DNA of 6,368 nucleotides from CAYTLQ01 sp964438715 (GCA_964438715.1 CAYTLQ010000210.1:1-6368), one strand, 5' to 3'; shown: positions 1 through 5,385, numbered from the stretch's first letter. Notes: generated by a model from the sequence alone, not told the origin. Translations and numbers: made by a program.

Positions 1-70
1 CATTAAATCTGCTTGAAATAACTGCAAACCGGATACCAGCCGCTTGTAACTTTCCTTCATATATTTTCAT
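1..70 (-). CDS. ribH: 6,7-dimethyl-8-ribityllumazine synthase, N-terminal fragment (cut by window edge)
   Basis: Lumazine synthase condenses 5-amino-6-ribitylamino-uracil with 3,4-dihydroxy-2-butanone 4-phosphate, the penultimate step of riboflavin synthesis, and family members assemble into pentamers or 60-mer shells. Only the first 23 codons are visible. They begin MKIYEGKL and continue GIRFAVISSRFN, which matches the family's N-terminus: a short strand, then a G-[IL]-x-[FI]-[AG]-[IV] strand, then the [SG]RFN loop that lines the substrate pocket. The ATG is at 68-70. Upstream there is only an A-rich stretch with a poor Shine-Dalgarno match. The PHP gene on the same strand ends at 137 and no convincing terminator lies between them, so ribH may be the last visible gene of a crp-PHP-ribH transcript. 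The call rests on a short but characteristic segment. A second minus-strand frame starting at 60 gives no recognisable protein and was dismissed. Confidence 0.82.
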   Translation of the reverse strand, partial: MKIYEGKLQAAGIRFAVISSRFN

Positions 71-136
71 ATCGTATTCTTTTTTTTATTTGTTCTCACG
101 AAAAATAAAACAATCTACAAACATTAGCTAATCTGC

Positions 137-970
137 TTAAATTTTGGGGCGTTTTTGAAGTCTGTGTGTCATGGACTCTACCATATTTAGAGGAATAGTA
201 TAGCGTCCAAGGTTTTGTTCGTCATTACGTTTGCCTCCGTGGAAATCGGAACCGCCGGAGAGTAAAAGAAAGTAGGAGGTGGCAATTTTGTTAAAATAAG
301 TTTGTTGAAATGTAGTGTGCGATGGATGAACTACCTCAATTCCCTGCATACCGTCTTTAATCAACCGCACTAAATATTCATCAGGAATTGTTCCCGGATG
401 TGCGATGAATGACAATCCTCCGGCGGAATCGATAATATTAATAACTTCACGCGGTGAAACAGTAGTTTTCTTTACATAAGCAGGACAACCTTTCCCAAGA
501 TATTGGCTGAATGCATCATAAAAATTTTTTACAAATCCTTTTTTCACCATTACATCAGCTATATGTGGTCGGGTAATAGGAGCTCCGTTTGCAGACTCTT
601 TTATTTCATTAAAATCTAACTGAAATCCTAATTCCTGTAACTTTTGAACAATTCGTTCACCGCGACGGATGCGTTCTTCTTTGGAGAAAGTAAGAAATTC
701 ATTCAGCTTTGTATTATCAGGATCGATAAAATATCCCAGCAAATGAACTTCACGCTCATTAATCTCGCAACTGAACTCAATTCCGGTAATAATGCGGATC
801 AGCGTTTGTTCACGAAGAAACGGATCGTTATAAGCTGAAAGCGTGTCATGGTCGGTAATACTGATACACGAGATACCGGCTTCACTGGCTTTTTCAATCA
901 GCTCACGAGGTGCATAAACCCCGTCGGATGCAGTAGTATGTGTATGCAGGTCTGCTCTTGAGGCCGGCAT
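137..970 (-). CDS. PHP-domain metal-dependent phosphoesterase (YciV / RNase AM family)
   Basis: A 277-residue protein that is a full-length match to the COG0613 PHP family. E. coli YciV (RNase AM) in this family is a 5'-3' exoribonuclease that also dephosphorylates 3',5'-nucleotide bisphosphates such as pAp. The trinuclear metal site looks intact: DLHTHTTASDG (H9, H11, D16), ITDHDT (H41), GIEF (E65), H76 in HLLGYF, FIAHPG (H191) and GSDFHG (D242, H244). The RPHIA motif (R134-H136) typical of the YciV type is also present. There is no signal peptide, so it should act in the cytoplasm. The ATG at 968-970 is preceded directly by an in-frame TTG (971-973) that abuts the TAG of the upstream regulator. 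ATG is preferred, but TTG would give only one extra residue. No close Shine-Dalgarno is seen, so translation is probably coupled to the regulator gene. The exact substrate cannot be told from sequence, as other PHP phosphatases (for example histidinol-phosphatase-like) share the core. Confidence 0.9.
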   Translation of the reverse strand: MPASRADLHTHTTASDGVYAPRELIEKASEAGISCISITDHDTLSAYNDPFLREQTLIRIITGIEFSCEINEREVHLLGYFIDPDNTKLNEFLTFSKEERIRRGERIVQKLQELGFQLDFNEIKESANGAPITRPHIADVMVKKGFVKNFYDAFSQYLGKGCPAYVKKTTVSPREVINIIDSAGGLSFIAHPGTIPDEYLVRLIKDGMQGIEVVHPSHTTFQQTYFNKIATSYFLLLSGGSDFHGGKRNDEQNLGRYTIPLNMVESMTHRLQKRPKI

Positions 971-973
971 CAA

Positions 974-1657
974 CTACTGGAAAAGCTCTTTGAACTTTTC
1001 GTAATTAGGAATCTTTAGCTTATTACCATCCAGCTCAATAAGTCCCCGTTTTGCAAACGAGTGCAGGGTGCGCGAAATTGTTTCGCGCGAAGTGCCAGCC
1101 ATATTAGCAAGATCATGCTGGTAAGGCAATTTTTCAATTTCCACTATACCTTGTTTAATTTTACCGATGTCGTCGGCGAGTTGCAATATTACTGTTGCAA
1201 CTTTACCCTCGGCGTCTTTGAGGGAAAGGGACTTAATTTTCATATCTGCTGCACGCAGTCTTTTGGTGAGCTCCTGCAGAAGAGAAATAGAAACTTCGGG
1301 ATGGTTATACATAAGATCGAGGAAATCGCTTCGTTGTATTATAAACAACTCAGTATCCTCAATTGCGGAAACATTCGCGGAACGGGTAAGTCCATCGAGA
1401 ATTGCCATTTCTCCAAAAAAATCGGATTCGCTAAGAATACTGAGAATCACTTCGCGGCCATCGTCCGAAACACGAAATACTTTGACTTTTCCACTAATAA
1501 TAAGAAAGAGAGCCGAGCCGGTTTCGTGCTCCATCAATATAACGGAGTCTTTTTCGTAAGTTTTGGTCTTACCCAACCTTGCAATTTTTTCAATAGCCTC
1601 TTCACCCAGGTCTGCAAATATAGGGATGAATTTGAGGAAATTCTCGTGTCCACTCAT
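974..1657 (-). CDS. Crp/Fnr-family transcriptional regulator
   Basis: A 227-residue one-component regulator, close to the usual Crp length. Residues about 7-120 form the cyclic-nucleotide-binding beta-roll. It includes FFGEMAILDG (G82, E83) and TRSANV (R92, S93), the positions that hold the cyclic nucleotide phosphate and ribose in E. coli CRP, so a cNMP-type ligand is plausible. A long dimerisation helix follows (about 108-140). The winged helix-turn-helix spans about 176-216, with recognition helix TSRETISRTL. R191, E192 and R196 match the DNA-reading Arg-Glu-Arg of CRP, while the ETISR core also resembles FNR. The protein has no cysteine, which excludes an FNR-type iron-sulfur cluster. The ATG is preceded by GAGGAA (1665-1670) at 7 nt, a good Shine-Dalgarno. 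It is the first gene of a minus-strand run with the PHP gene and possibly ribH. Targets and effector are unknown. The inverted repeats upstream could mean autoregulation, but that is inference. Confidence 0.93.
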   Translation of the reverse strand: MSGHENFLKFIPIFADLGEEAIEKIARLGKTKTYEKDSVILMEHETGSALFLIISGKVKVFRVSDDGREVILSILSESDFFGEMAILDGLTRSANVSAIEDTELFIIQRSDFLDLMYNHPEVSISLLQELTKRLRAADMKIKSLSLKDAEGKVATVILQLADDIGKIKQGIVEIEKLPYQHDLANMAGTSRETISRTLHSFAKRGLIELDGNKLKIPNYEKFKELFQ

Positions 1658-1679
1658 CTTACCATTCCTCGAACAGTTA

Positions 1680-1708
1680 TTTATGATATAATTAGGTTTT
1701 ACTGTCAG
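1680..1708 (-). promoter_or_regulatory. possible sigma-70-like promoter of the Crp/Fnr gene
   Basis: On the minus strand, CTGACA (complement of 1703-1708, 5 of 6 to TTGACA) is separated by 17 nt from CATAAA (complement of 1680-1685, 4 of 6 to TATAAT). This would start transcription near 1673, just upstream of the Shine-Dalgarno at 1665-1670. Spacing and position are right, but the -10 is weak, and promoters in Bacteroidota relatives often use a different consensus. Tentative. Confidence 0.33.
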
Positions 1709-1717
1709 AAATTAACA
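1703..1717. repeat. inverted repeat overlapping the putative crp -35 (TGTCA-N5-TAACA)
   Basis: The plus strand reads TGTCA, gaaat, TAACA, a five-base dyad with one mismatch. The half-sites vaguely resemble the TGT/ACA ends of Crp-family operators (TGTGA-N6-TCACA), but the spacer is N5. Its position over the proposed -35 of the regulator gene would suit an autorepression site. This is inference only. Confidence 0.3.
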
Positions 1718-1719
1718 TA

Positions 1720-1737
1720 ACGGCTACTACCTGCCGT
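1720..1737. repeat. inverted repeat ACGGC-N8-GCCGT
   Basis: A perfect 5-bp GC-rich dyad in otherwise AT-rich DNA, just upstream of the proposed crp promoter. It may be a protein-binding site or a chance dyad. No known operator was recognised. Confidence 0.35.
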
Positions 1738-1754
1738 CGGGAAAATACAGACTT

Positions 1755-1777
1755 TTAGTAAGCCGTTTTGTTACTAA
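1755..1777. repeat. inverted repeat TTAGTAA-N9-TTACTAA
   Basis: Perfect 7-bp arms separated by gccgttttg, about 100 bp upstream of the Crp/Fnr start codon. The arm length and 23-bp total span suit a dimeric regulator site. It has no T-tract, so it is not a terminator. The cognate protein is unknown. Confidence 0.4.
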
Positions 1778-1851
1778 TGAAGTCCGCAATTTACCACCTA
1801 AATTTATAAAATTCTCTATTTATTACAAACGAATGTCGGGTATCAGGATTT

Positions 1852-1898
1852 GGGTTCTCTTAGGTTTTTAAGACCCGGTATATGTGAAAAAATTTTTT
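1852..1898 (+). terminator. weak hairpin followed by T-rich tract, possible terminator of an unknown transcript
   Basis: GGGT (1852-1855) pairs with ACCC (1873-1876) and CTTA (1859-1862) pairs with TAAG (1869-1872), leaving a TCT bulge and a GGTTTT loop. A run of A then seven T follows at about 1887-1899, about ten bases after the stem. That is further than in a canonical intrinsic terminator. CGGGT (1837-1841) could compete for ACCCG (1873-1877). If real it would end a rightward RNA that starts inside the spacer or reads antisense to crp. Confidence 0.25.
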
Positions 1899-1931
1899 TG
1901 AATTTTTAATAGCCGTTGATTTCAGGTTTTC

Positions 1932-1977
1932 CAGGTGATAAAAAATGAAATATTATTATTTATCATTTTACTACCTG
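1932..1977. repeat. imperfect hairpin masking a Shine-Dalgarno and ATG
   Basis: CAGGT (1932-1936) pairs with ACCTG (1973-1977), and AAAATGA (1942-1948) pairs with TCATTTT (1963-1969). The internal loop is small and asymmetric, and the apical loop is AT-rich (1949-1962). Read as plus-strand RNA, one arm contains the AGGTGAT ribosome-binding sequence and the ATG of a possible 19-codon ORF. Confidence 0.45.
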
Positions 1978-2004
1978 ATTAATTTGATTGAAAGTTTATG
2001 CTAA
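1945..2004 (+). CDS. possible micro-ORF, 19 residues, hydrophobic and tyrosine-rich
   Basis: ATG at 1945 opens a 19-codon frame ending TAA at 2002-2004, with product MKYYYLSFYYLINLIESLC. Its initiation region is better than chance would usually give. AGGTGAT (1933-1939) matches seven bases of the anti-Shine-Dalgarno complement AGGAGGTGATC and sits 5 nt before the ATG. The peptide is almost entirely aromatic and aliphatic after one lysine, like a very short membrane-active or leader peptide. The start region lies in a hairpin, so translation could be conditional. No homologue is recognised, no promoter is evident, and AT-rich DNA readily yields Tyr/Ile/Leu-rich frames, so it may be spurious. 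Confidence 0.2.
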   Translation: MKYYYLSFYYLINLIESLC

Positions 2005-2053
2005 AGTAAAATAATTTGCTTACCGAATTATCTTTTTTTGTTTCATAAAAGTT

Positions 2054-2099
2054 CAAACGACAAACACAGCTGAACCCTATTCTCGTGTTCTTTTGTTTG
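2054..2099. repeat. imperfect hairpin in spacer
   Basis: CAAAC (2054-2058) pairs with GTTTG (2095-2099) and AACAC (2063-2067) with GTGTT (2085-2089). They are separated by an internal loop of 4 and 5 bases, and a 17-base loop caps the stem. There is no T-tract after the stem. It could be part of a structured RNA or just chance pairing. Confidence 0.3.
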
Positions 2100-2189
2100 C
2101 ATATATTTTGATTATTTGTTCAAATCGTCGAATAATTTCACTTTTTACTAATGTTTGAAGTCAGATATTTGTTCAACATACTGCTTTGA

Positions 2190-2204
2190 AAAGTATAATA
2201 CTTT
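2190..2204. promoter_or_regulatory. 15-bp dyad AAAGTAT-A-ATACTTT over a TATAAT box
   Basis: This perfect palindrome with one central base contains a consensus TATAAT (2194-2199) on the plus strand. A matching -35 is poor: TTCAAC at 2172-2177 has a 16-nt spacer but only 3 of 6 matches. If it is a promoter, transcription would start near 2206 and reach the amidase after a leader of roughly 200 nt. A dyad centred on the -10 is where a repressor would sit. Use on the minus strand (TATACT) is also possible. Confidence 0.3.
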
Positions 2205-2356
2205 AAGTACTACGGAACGCTGATTATCACAATAGGAGACATTTAAATATTCAATTTTGAAAAATTCGTTTAAGCATTTAGTTAACAATAATGCACTACG
2301 CTAATAAATTGAAAACCGGAATTGTCCTTTTTACATTCTTAAATGGGGGTCGGGTT

Positions 2357-2402
2357 TGTAAGAATCAAGTCTGATATACAATTGTAGAAATGTATGAATC
2401 AA
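2357..2402. repeat. direct repeat TGTAAGAATCAA / TGTATGAATCAA flanking palindrome TACAATTGTA
   Basis: Two 12-bp direct copies (2357-2368 and 2391-2402) differ at one base and lie 34 bp apart, close to three helical turns, on the same DNA face. Between them is the perfect 10-bp palindrome TACAATTGTA (2377-2386). The left copy overlaps a possible -35 TTGTAA (2356-2361), and the palindrome contains a possible -10 TACAAT (2377-2382) at a short 15-nt spacing. The group ends just before the amidase start, so it may be its control region. Confidence 0.4.
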
Positions 2403-2433
2403 ACCTACATTGTCAGAAAAAAAAGTGAAGATT

Positions 2434-2958
2434 ATGTACCCGAAAATTATCGAGGATTTCATCCCTCATGGAAGACCAAACAGACCCGGTTTGTTAATCA
2501 CTCCCGAATTTATAACAATTCACTCAACAGGGAACAGAAGCAGACGAGCTAATGCCTTGCGACACGCATTGTTTTTGAAAAGTAAAGGTTATTATGAGTT
2601 ATCAGGAAAAAAGATCCTCGTCTCATGGCATTTTACCGTTGACGACAACCACATAATACAGCACTTACCAATAGAGGAATTGGGATACCACGCCGGTAAG
2701 GGGAACAGAAAATCTCTGGGGATAGAGATTTGTATGAACGAGGGAATAAACCAAATTCATGCAATAACCAATACGATATGGTTGGTGGCAAAACTGTTGA
2801 AAGAATGCGGTTTGGCACAAAATGCAGTTTCAGATTCAGTGGTTACTCATAACTTTTGGTCGGGTAAAAACTGTCCTGAAATACTTCTGGAAAAAGGAAA
2901 ACCAGGGAAAACCTGGCAGAGGTTTATTAATTCCATAGAAAATGAACTTACTTTGTGA
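2434..2958 (+). CDS. N-acetylmuramoyl-L-alanine amidase, Amidase_2 (endolysin/CwlA-type)
   Basis: A 174-residue zinc amidase that cuts the bond between N-acetylmuramic acid and L-alanine in peptidoglycan. The single Amidase_2 domain fills the protein. Visible are the IHSTGN zinc strand (H30), the VSWHFTVDD and QHLPIEELGYHAG blocks typical of CwlA/XlyA phage-type enzymes, GIEIC (E98), and HNFWSGKNCPE (H139, K145, C147). H30, H139 and C147 should bind zinc. The H139-K145-C147 spacing equals that of T7 lysozyme H122-K128-C130. There is no signal peptide, membrane segment or cell-wall-binding repeat, so release from the cytoplasm would need a holin or lysis, as for phage endolysins. The frame opens from a TTG at 2410, but ATG at 2434 is preferred because conserved sequence starts after it and TTG has no ribosome-binding site. 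The ATG itself has only a weak GAAG upstream. No phage genes adjoin it, and gap follows 71 nt downstream. Confidence 0.9.
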   Translation: MYPKIIEDFIPHGRPNRPGLLITPEFITIHSTGNRSRRANALRHALFLKSKGYYELSGKKILVSWHFTVDDNHIIQHLPIEELGYHAGKGNRKSLGIEICMNEGINQIHAITNTIWLVAKLLKECGLAQNAVSDSVVTHNFWSGKNCPEILLEKGKPGKTWQRFINSIENELTL

Positions 2959-3029
2959 ATTGATAATTGTCTGCTTCTTCCGTAACTTTTGAAGTCTAAA
3001 CTAATTTATTTGAACAAGGAGATAAAAAG

Positions 3030-4091
3030 ATGGCAGTAAAAATAGGGATTAACGGGTTCGGGAGAATCGGCAGACTGGTATTTAACGCATTAGTAGATAA
3101 AGGATTACTGGGTAAAGAAGTTGAAGTTGCAGCCGTTGTAGATGTTAGTACAAATGCTAAATACTTTGCTTATCAGTTAAAATACGATTCCGTCCACGGA
3201 CGCTTTAATGGTACCTTGGCTACTGAAAAGAGCAAGCCTGAACTAGAAGAGGATGATATTCTCATCGTCAACGGGAACAAAATTCATTGCGTAATGGCAA
3301 CAAAAGAACCATCGCAACTGCCCTGGAAAGATTACGGTGTTGAGTATGTTATTGAATCAACCGGTTTGTTTACCGACTCCGAAAAGGCAAAAGGACATCT
3401 CGCCGCTGGTGCCAAGAAAGTAATTATTTCCGCCCCCGGTAAAGGTGATGTGAAAACTATTGTTATGGGTGTTAATGACGAAGAATACGATCATGCGAAT
3501 CACCACATCGTTTCAAATGCATCATGTACAACAAACTGTCTCGCTCCCGTTGTTCATGTATTGTTGAAAGAAGGGATTGGCATCGAAACCGGTTTAATGA
3601 CGACAATTCATGCATATACAGCTACACAAAAAACAGTTGACGGACCATCGAAGAAGGATTGGAGAGGCGGGCGTGCTGCTGCAATTAATATTATTCCCTC
3701 AACCACTGGTGCTGCGAAAGCAGTTGGTGAAGTTCTTCCGCAGGTCAAAGGAAAACTTACAGGTATGTCGTTCCGGGTACCGACAGCAAATGTTTCTGTT
3801 GTGGATTTAACTTTCAGATCTGTTAAGGAAACTTCTATTAAAGAAATAAATGAACTGATGAAAAAAGCCTCAGAAACTTATTTGAAGGGTATTCTCGGTT
3901 ACTGTGATGAAGAGGTCGTGTCAACTGATTTCATTCATGATGACCGTTCTTCAATTTATGATTCACTCGCTACCTTACAGAATAACTTTAAAGATGAAAA
4001 ACGATTCTTTAAGATAGTATCATGGTATGATAATGAGTGGGGTTATTCCTGCAGAGTTGTTGATCTTCTTATGAAGATTGCGAAGGCATAA
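3030..4091 (+). CDS. gap: glyceraldehyde-3-phosphate dehydrogenase, class I (type I)
   Basis: A 353-residue cytoplasmic enzyme that oxidatively phosphorylates glyceraldehyde 3-phosphate to 1,3-bisphosphoglycerate with NAD+. The Rossmann motif INGFGRIGR is at residues 7-15. D38 at the end of the second strand favours NAD over NADP. The catalytic segment SNASCTTNC carries C166, and H194 lies in TTIHAYTATQKT. The phosphate-binding DWRGGRAA loop and the C-terminal SWYDNEWGYS are intact. It is about 20 residues longer than E. coli GapA. The extra segments, such as KYFAYQLKYDSVHG, KSKPELEEDD and DDRSSIYDSLATLQNN, closely resemble trypanosome glycosomal GAPDH, and C166 and H194 fall at the residue numbers known for that enzyme. 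There is no PTS1 tail. AAGGAG at 3016-3021, 8 nt before ATG, is the best ribosome-binding site in the window and fits high expression. The gene ends in its own terminator, with pgk 97 nt further on. Confidence 0.97.
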   Translation: MAVKIGINGFGRIGRLVFNALVDKGLLGKEVEVAAVVDVSTNAKYFAYQLKYDSVHGRFNGTLATEKSKPELEEDDILIVNGNKIHCVMATKEPSQLPWKDYGVEYVIESTGLFTDSEKAKGHLAAGAKKVIISAPGKGDVKTIVMGVNDEEYDHANHHIVSNASCTTNCLAPVVHVLLKEGIGIETGLMTTIHAYTATQKTVDGPSKKDWRGGRAAAINIIPSTTGAAKAVGEVLPQVKGKLTGMSFRVPTANVSVVDLTFRSVKETSIKEINELMKKASETYLKGILGYCDEEVVSTDFIHDDRSSIYDSLATLQNNFKDEKRFFKIVSWYDNEWGYSCRVVDLLMKIAKA

Positions 4092-4105
4092 TTCGTAATA
4101 ATAAT

Positions 4106-4133
4106 GACGCAGGTACCACCTGCGTCTTTTTTT
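4106..4133 (+). terminator. intrinsic terminator of gap
   Basis: A perfect 9-bp stem GACGCAGGT/ACCTGCGTC with a 3-nt ACC loop is followed directly by seven T. It lies 15 nt after the gap stop codon and before pgk, so most gap transcription should end here rather than run into pgk. Confidence 0.93.
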
Positions 4134-4188
4134 ATGTACTAACAATTAAAGTATTCCACAATCAAACTTCTAAAATGAAGAGTATTTT

Positions 4189-5385
4189 ATGAATAAGAAA
4201 ACAATAGAGAATATCGACCTTAATGGGAAGAGAGTACTCGTAAGAGTTGATTTTAATGTTCCCCTTGATGAAAATAAAAATGTTACCGATGACAAACGAA
4301 TTGTTGAATCTTTACCAACAATTAAAAAAATTATTAATGAAGGTGGCAAAGCAATACTGATGAGTCACCTCGGCCGACCGAAAGGAGGGCCAAATCCTAA
4401 ATATTCACTTGCCCCGGCAGCAAAGCGCCTTAGTGAGTTGCTGGGTAAAGAAGTAAAAATGGCTCCCGATTGCATTGGCGAAGAAGTGAAAAAACTTGTT
4501 GAAAGCATGCAGGGTGGTGATGTTCTGCTTTTGGAGAATGTCCGCTTCTATGCTGAGGAAGAGAAAAATGACGCCGGGTTTGCCGCAAAACTTGCAGAGT
4601 TGGGTGATGTATATGTTAATGATGCATTTGGAAGCGCACACCGTGCTCATGCCTCGACAGAGGGAGTAACCAAATACATCAACACCGCAGTTGCCGGATA
4701 TTTAATGCAAAAGGAACTCGACTATCTTGGCAGTGCATTGGCTGAACCGAAGCGGCCATATTGTGCAATTCTTGGCGGAGCAAAAATTTCCGGTAAAATT
4801 GATGTTATTAATAACCTTATTGATAAAGTCGATACCTTGATAATTGGCGGCGGAATGGCATTCACATTCTTTAAAGCCCAGGGCAAAGAAATTGGTTCGT
4901 CTTTGCTTGAAGCTGAAAAACTCGATCTTGCAAAAGAACTCCTCGACAAGTTTGCCGGTTCAAAAGTGAAACTATTGTTACCGGTAGATGTTGTTGTAGC
5001 TGATGAATTTAAAAATGAATCAGTTGGCACAACGGTTTCTGTTGATGCAATTCCTGCCACCAAAATGGGACTTGATATTGGTCCGGAATCTGTTGCTCTT
5101 TTCAGCGATGCTATAAAGAATTCAAAGACCATTGTTTGGAATGGTCCTATGGGAGTCTTTGAATTTGATAATTATGCAACAGGCACATTTGCTATTGCTA
5201 AGGCGCTTGCCGATGCTACCGCAGAGGGAGCTATTACTGTTATTGGCGGCGGTGATTCTGCGGCCGCAATTGCTAAGGCAGGTTTAGAGGATAAGGTTAC
5301 TCATGTTTCAACGGGTGGAGGCGCTTCGCTGGAATTTCTTGAAGGGAAAAAGCTTCCCGGTGTTGAGGCATTAAATAATAAATAA
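4189..5385 (+). CDS. pgk: phosphoglycerate kinase
   Basis: A 398-residue full-length cytoplasmic kinase that transfers the acyl phosphate of 1,3-bisphosphoglycerate to ADP, giving 3-phosphoglycerate and ATP; it is reversible in gluconeogenesis. N-domain substrate motifs are RVDFNVP (19-25; D21, N23), SHLGRP (59-64; H60, R63), LLENVRFY and NDAFGSAHRAHAST. C-domain nucleotide motifs are LGGAKISGKIDVI, GGGMAFTF, WNGPMGVFE (317-325), GGGDS (353-357) and STGGGAS (374-380). Both lobes and the hinge are present, with no insertion or fusion. ATG at 4189 follows a modest GAAGAG (4177-4182) at 6 nt. It follows gap in the same direction, the usual pairing of consecutive glycolytic steps. The gap terminator between them implies a separate promoter in the short 4134-4188 gap, or limited readthrough. 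A clear -35/-10 pair was not found there. Confidence 0.98.
   Translation: MNKKTIENIDLNGKRVLVRVDFNVPLDENKNVTDDKRIVESLPTIKKIINEGGKAILMSHLGRPKGGPNPKYSLAPAAKRLSELLGKEVKMAPDCIGEEVKKLVESMQGGDVLLLENVRFYAEEEKNDAGFAAKLAELGDVYVNDAFGSAHRAHASTEGVTKYINTAVAGYLMQKELDYLGSALAEPKRPYCAILGGAKISGKIDVINNLIDKVDTLIIGGGMAFTFFKAQGKEIGSSLLEAEKLDLAKELLDKFAGSKVKLLLPVDVVVADEFKNESVGTTVSVDAIPATKMGLDIGPESVALFSDAIKNSKTIVWNGPMGVFEFDNYATGTFAIAKALADATAEGAITVIGGGDSAAAIAKAGLEDKVTHVSTGGGASLEFLEGKKLPGVEALNNK

Larger units (their letters stand above)
1658..2409. other. long intergenic spacer without a conventional gene
   Basis: About 750 bp separate the divergent Crp/Fnr and amidase genes. The stretch is AT-rich, and neither strand has a frame of convincing length or recognisable product. 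It holds the putative crp promoter and three inverted repeats at the left, two larger imperfect hairpins and a micro-ORF in the middle (1852-2099), and a dyad over a TATAAT box plus a direct repeat on the right (2190-2402). No tRNA-like or transposon end structure was seen. The length is notable beside the 3-100 bp gaps elsewhere in the window and leaves room for regulatory RNA or an unrecognised small gene. Confidence 0.7.

Noticed and set aside
644..838. Plus-strand frame inside the PHP gene
   Set aside because: Antisense to conserved PHP sequence, low complexity and no family match.
974..1657. FNR-type oxygen sensor
   Set aside because: The protein contains no cysteine, so it cannot bind the FNR iron-sulfur cluster.
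1687..1692. Plus-strand TATAAT near the crp start
   Set aside because: No acceptable -35 at 16-18 nt upstream and no clear rightward gene. It overlaps the leftward promoter region.
1061..1720. Long plus-strand open frames opposite the Crp/Fnr gene (also 1167-1559)
   Set aside because: They are antisense to a well-supported regulator, have no recognisable domain and read as shadow translation.
2234..2239. AGGAGA Shine-Dalgarno-like sequence in the spacer
   Set aside because: No start codon at a usable distance downstream.
2291..2374. 27-codon ORF starting ATG at 2291
   Set aside because: No ribosome-binding site, no recognisable product, and it overlaps the proposed control region of the amidase.
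2410..2433. TTG at 2410 as the amidase start
   Set aside because: No Shine-Dalgarno precedes it, and the added residues (SEKKVKI) are outside the conserved domain. ATG at 2434 is more likely, though TTG is not excluded.
2633..2818. Minus-strand frame inside the amidase gene, and the similar plus-strand alternate frame 3610-3810 inside gap
   Set aside because: Both overlap conserved catalytic coding sequence and have no supporting features.
4405..5132. Minus-strand frames inside pgk (4405-4650, 4722-5132)
   Set aside because: Shadows of pgk. The Ser/Thr/Ala-rich products show no domain.
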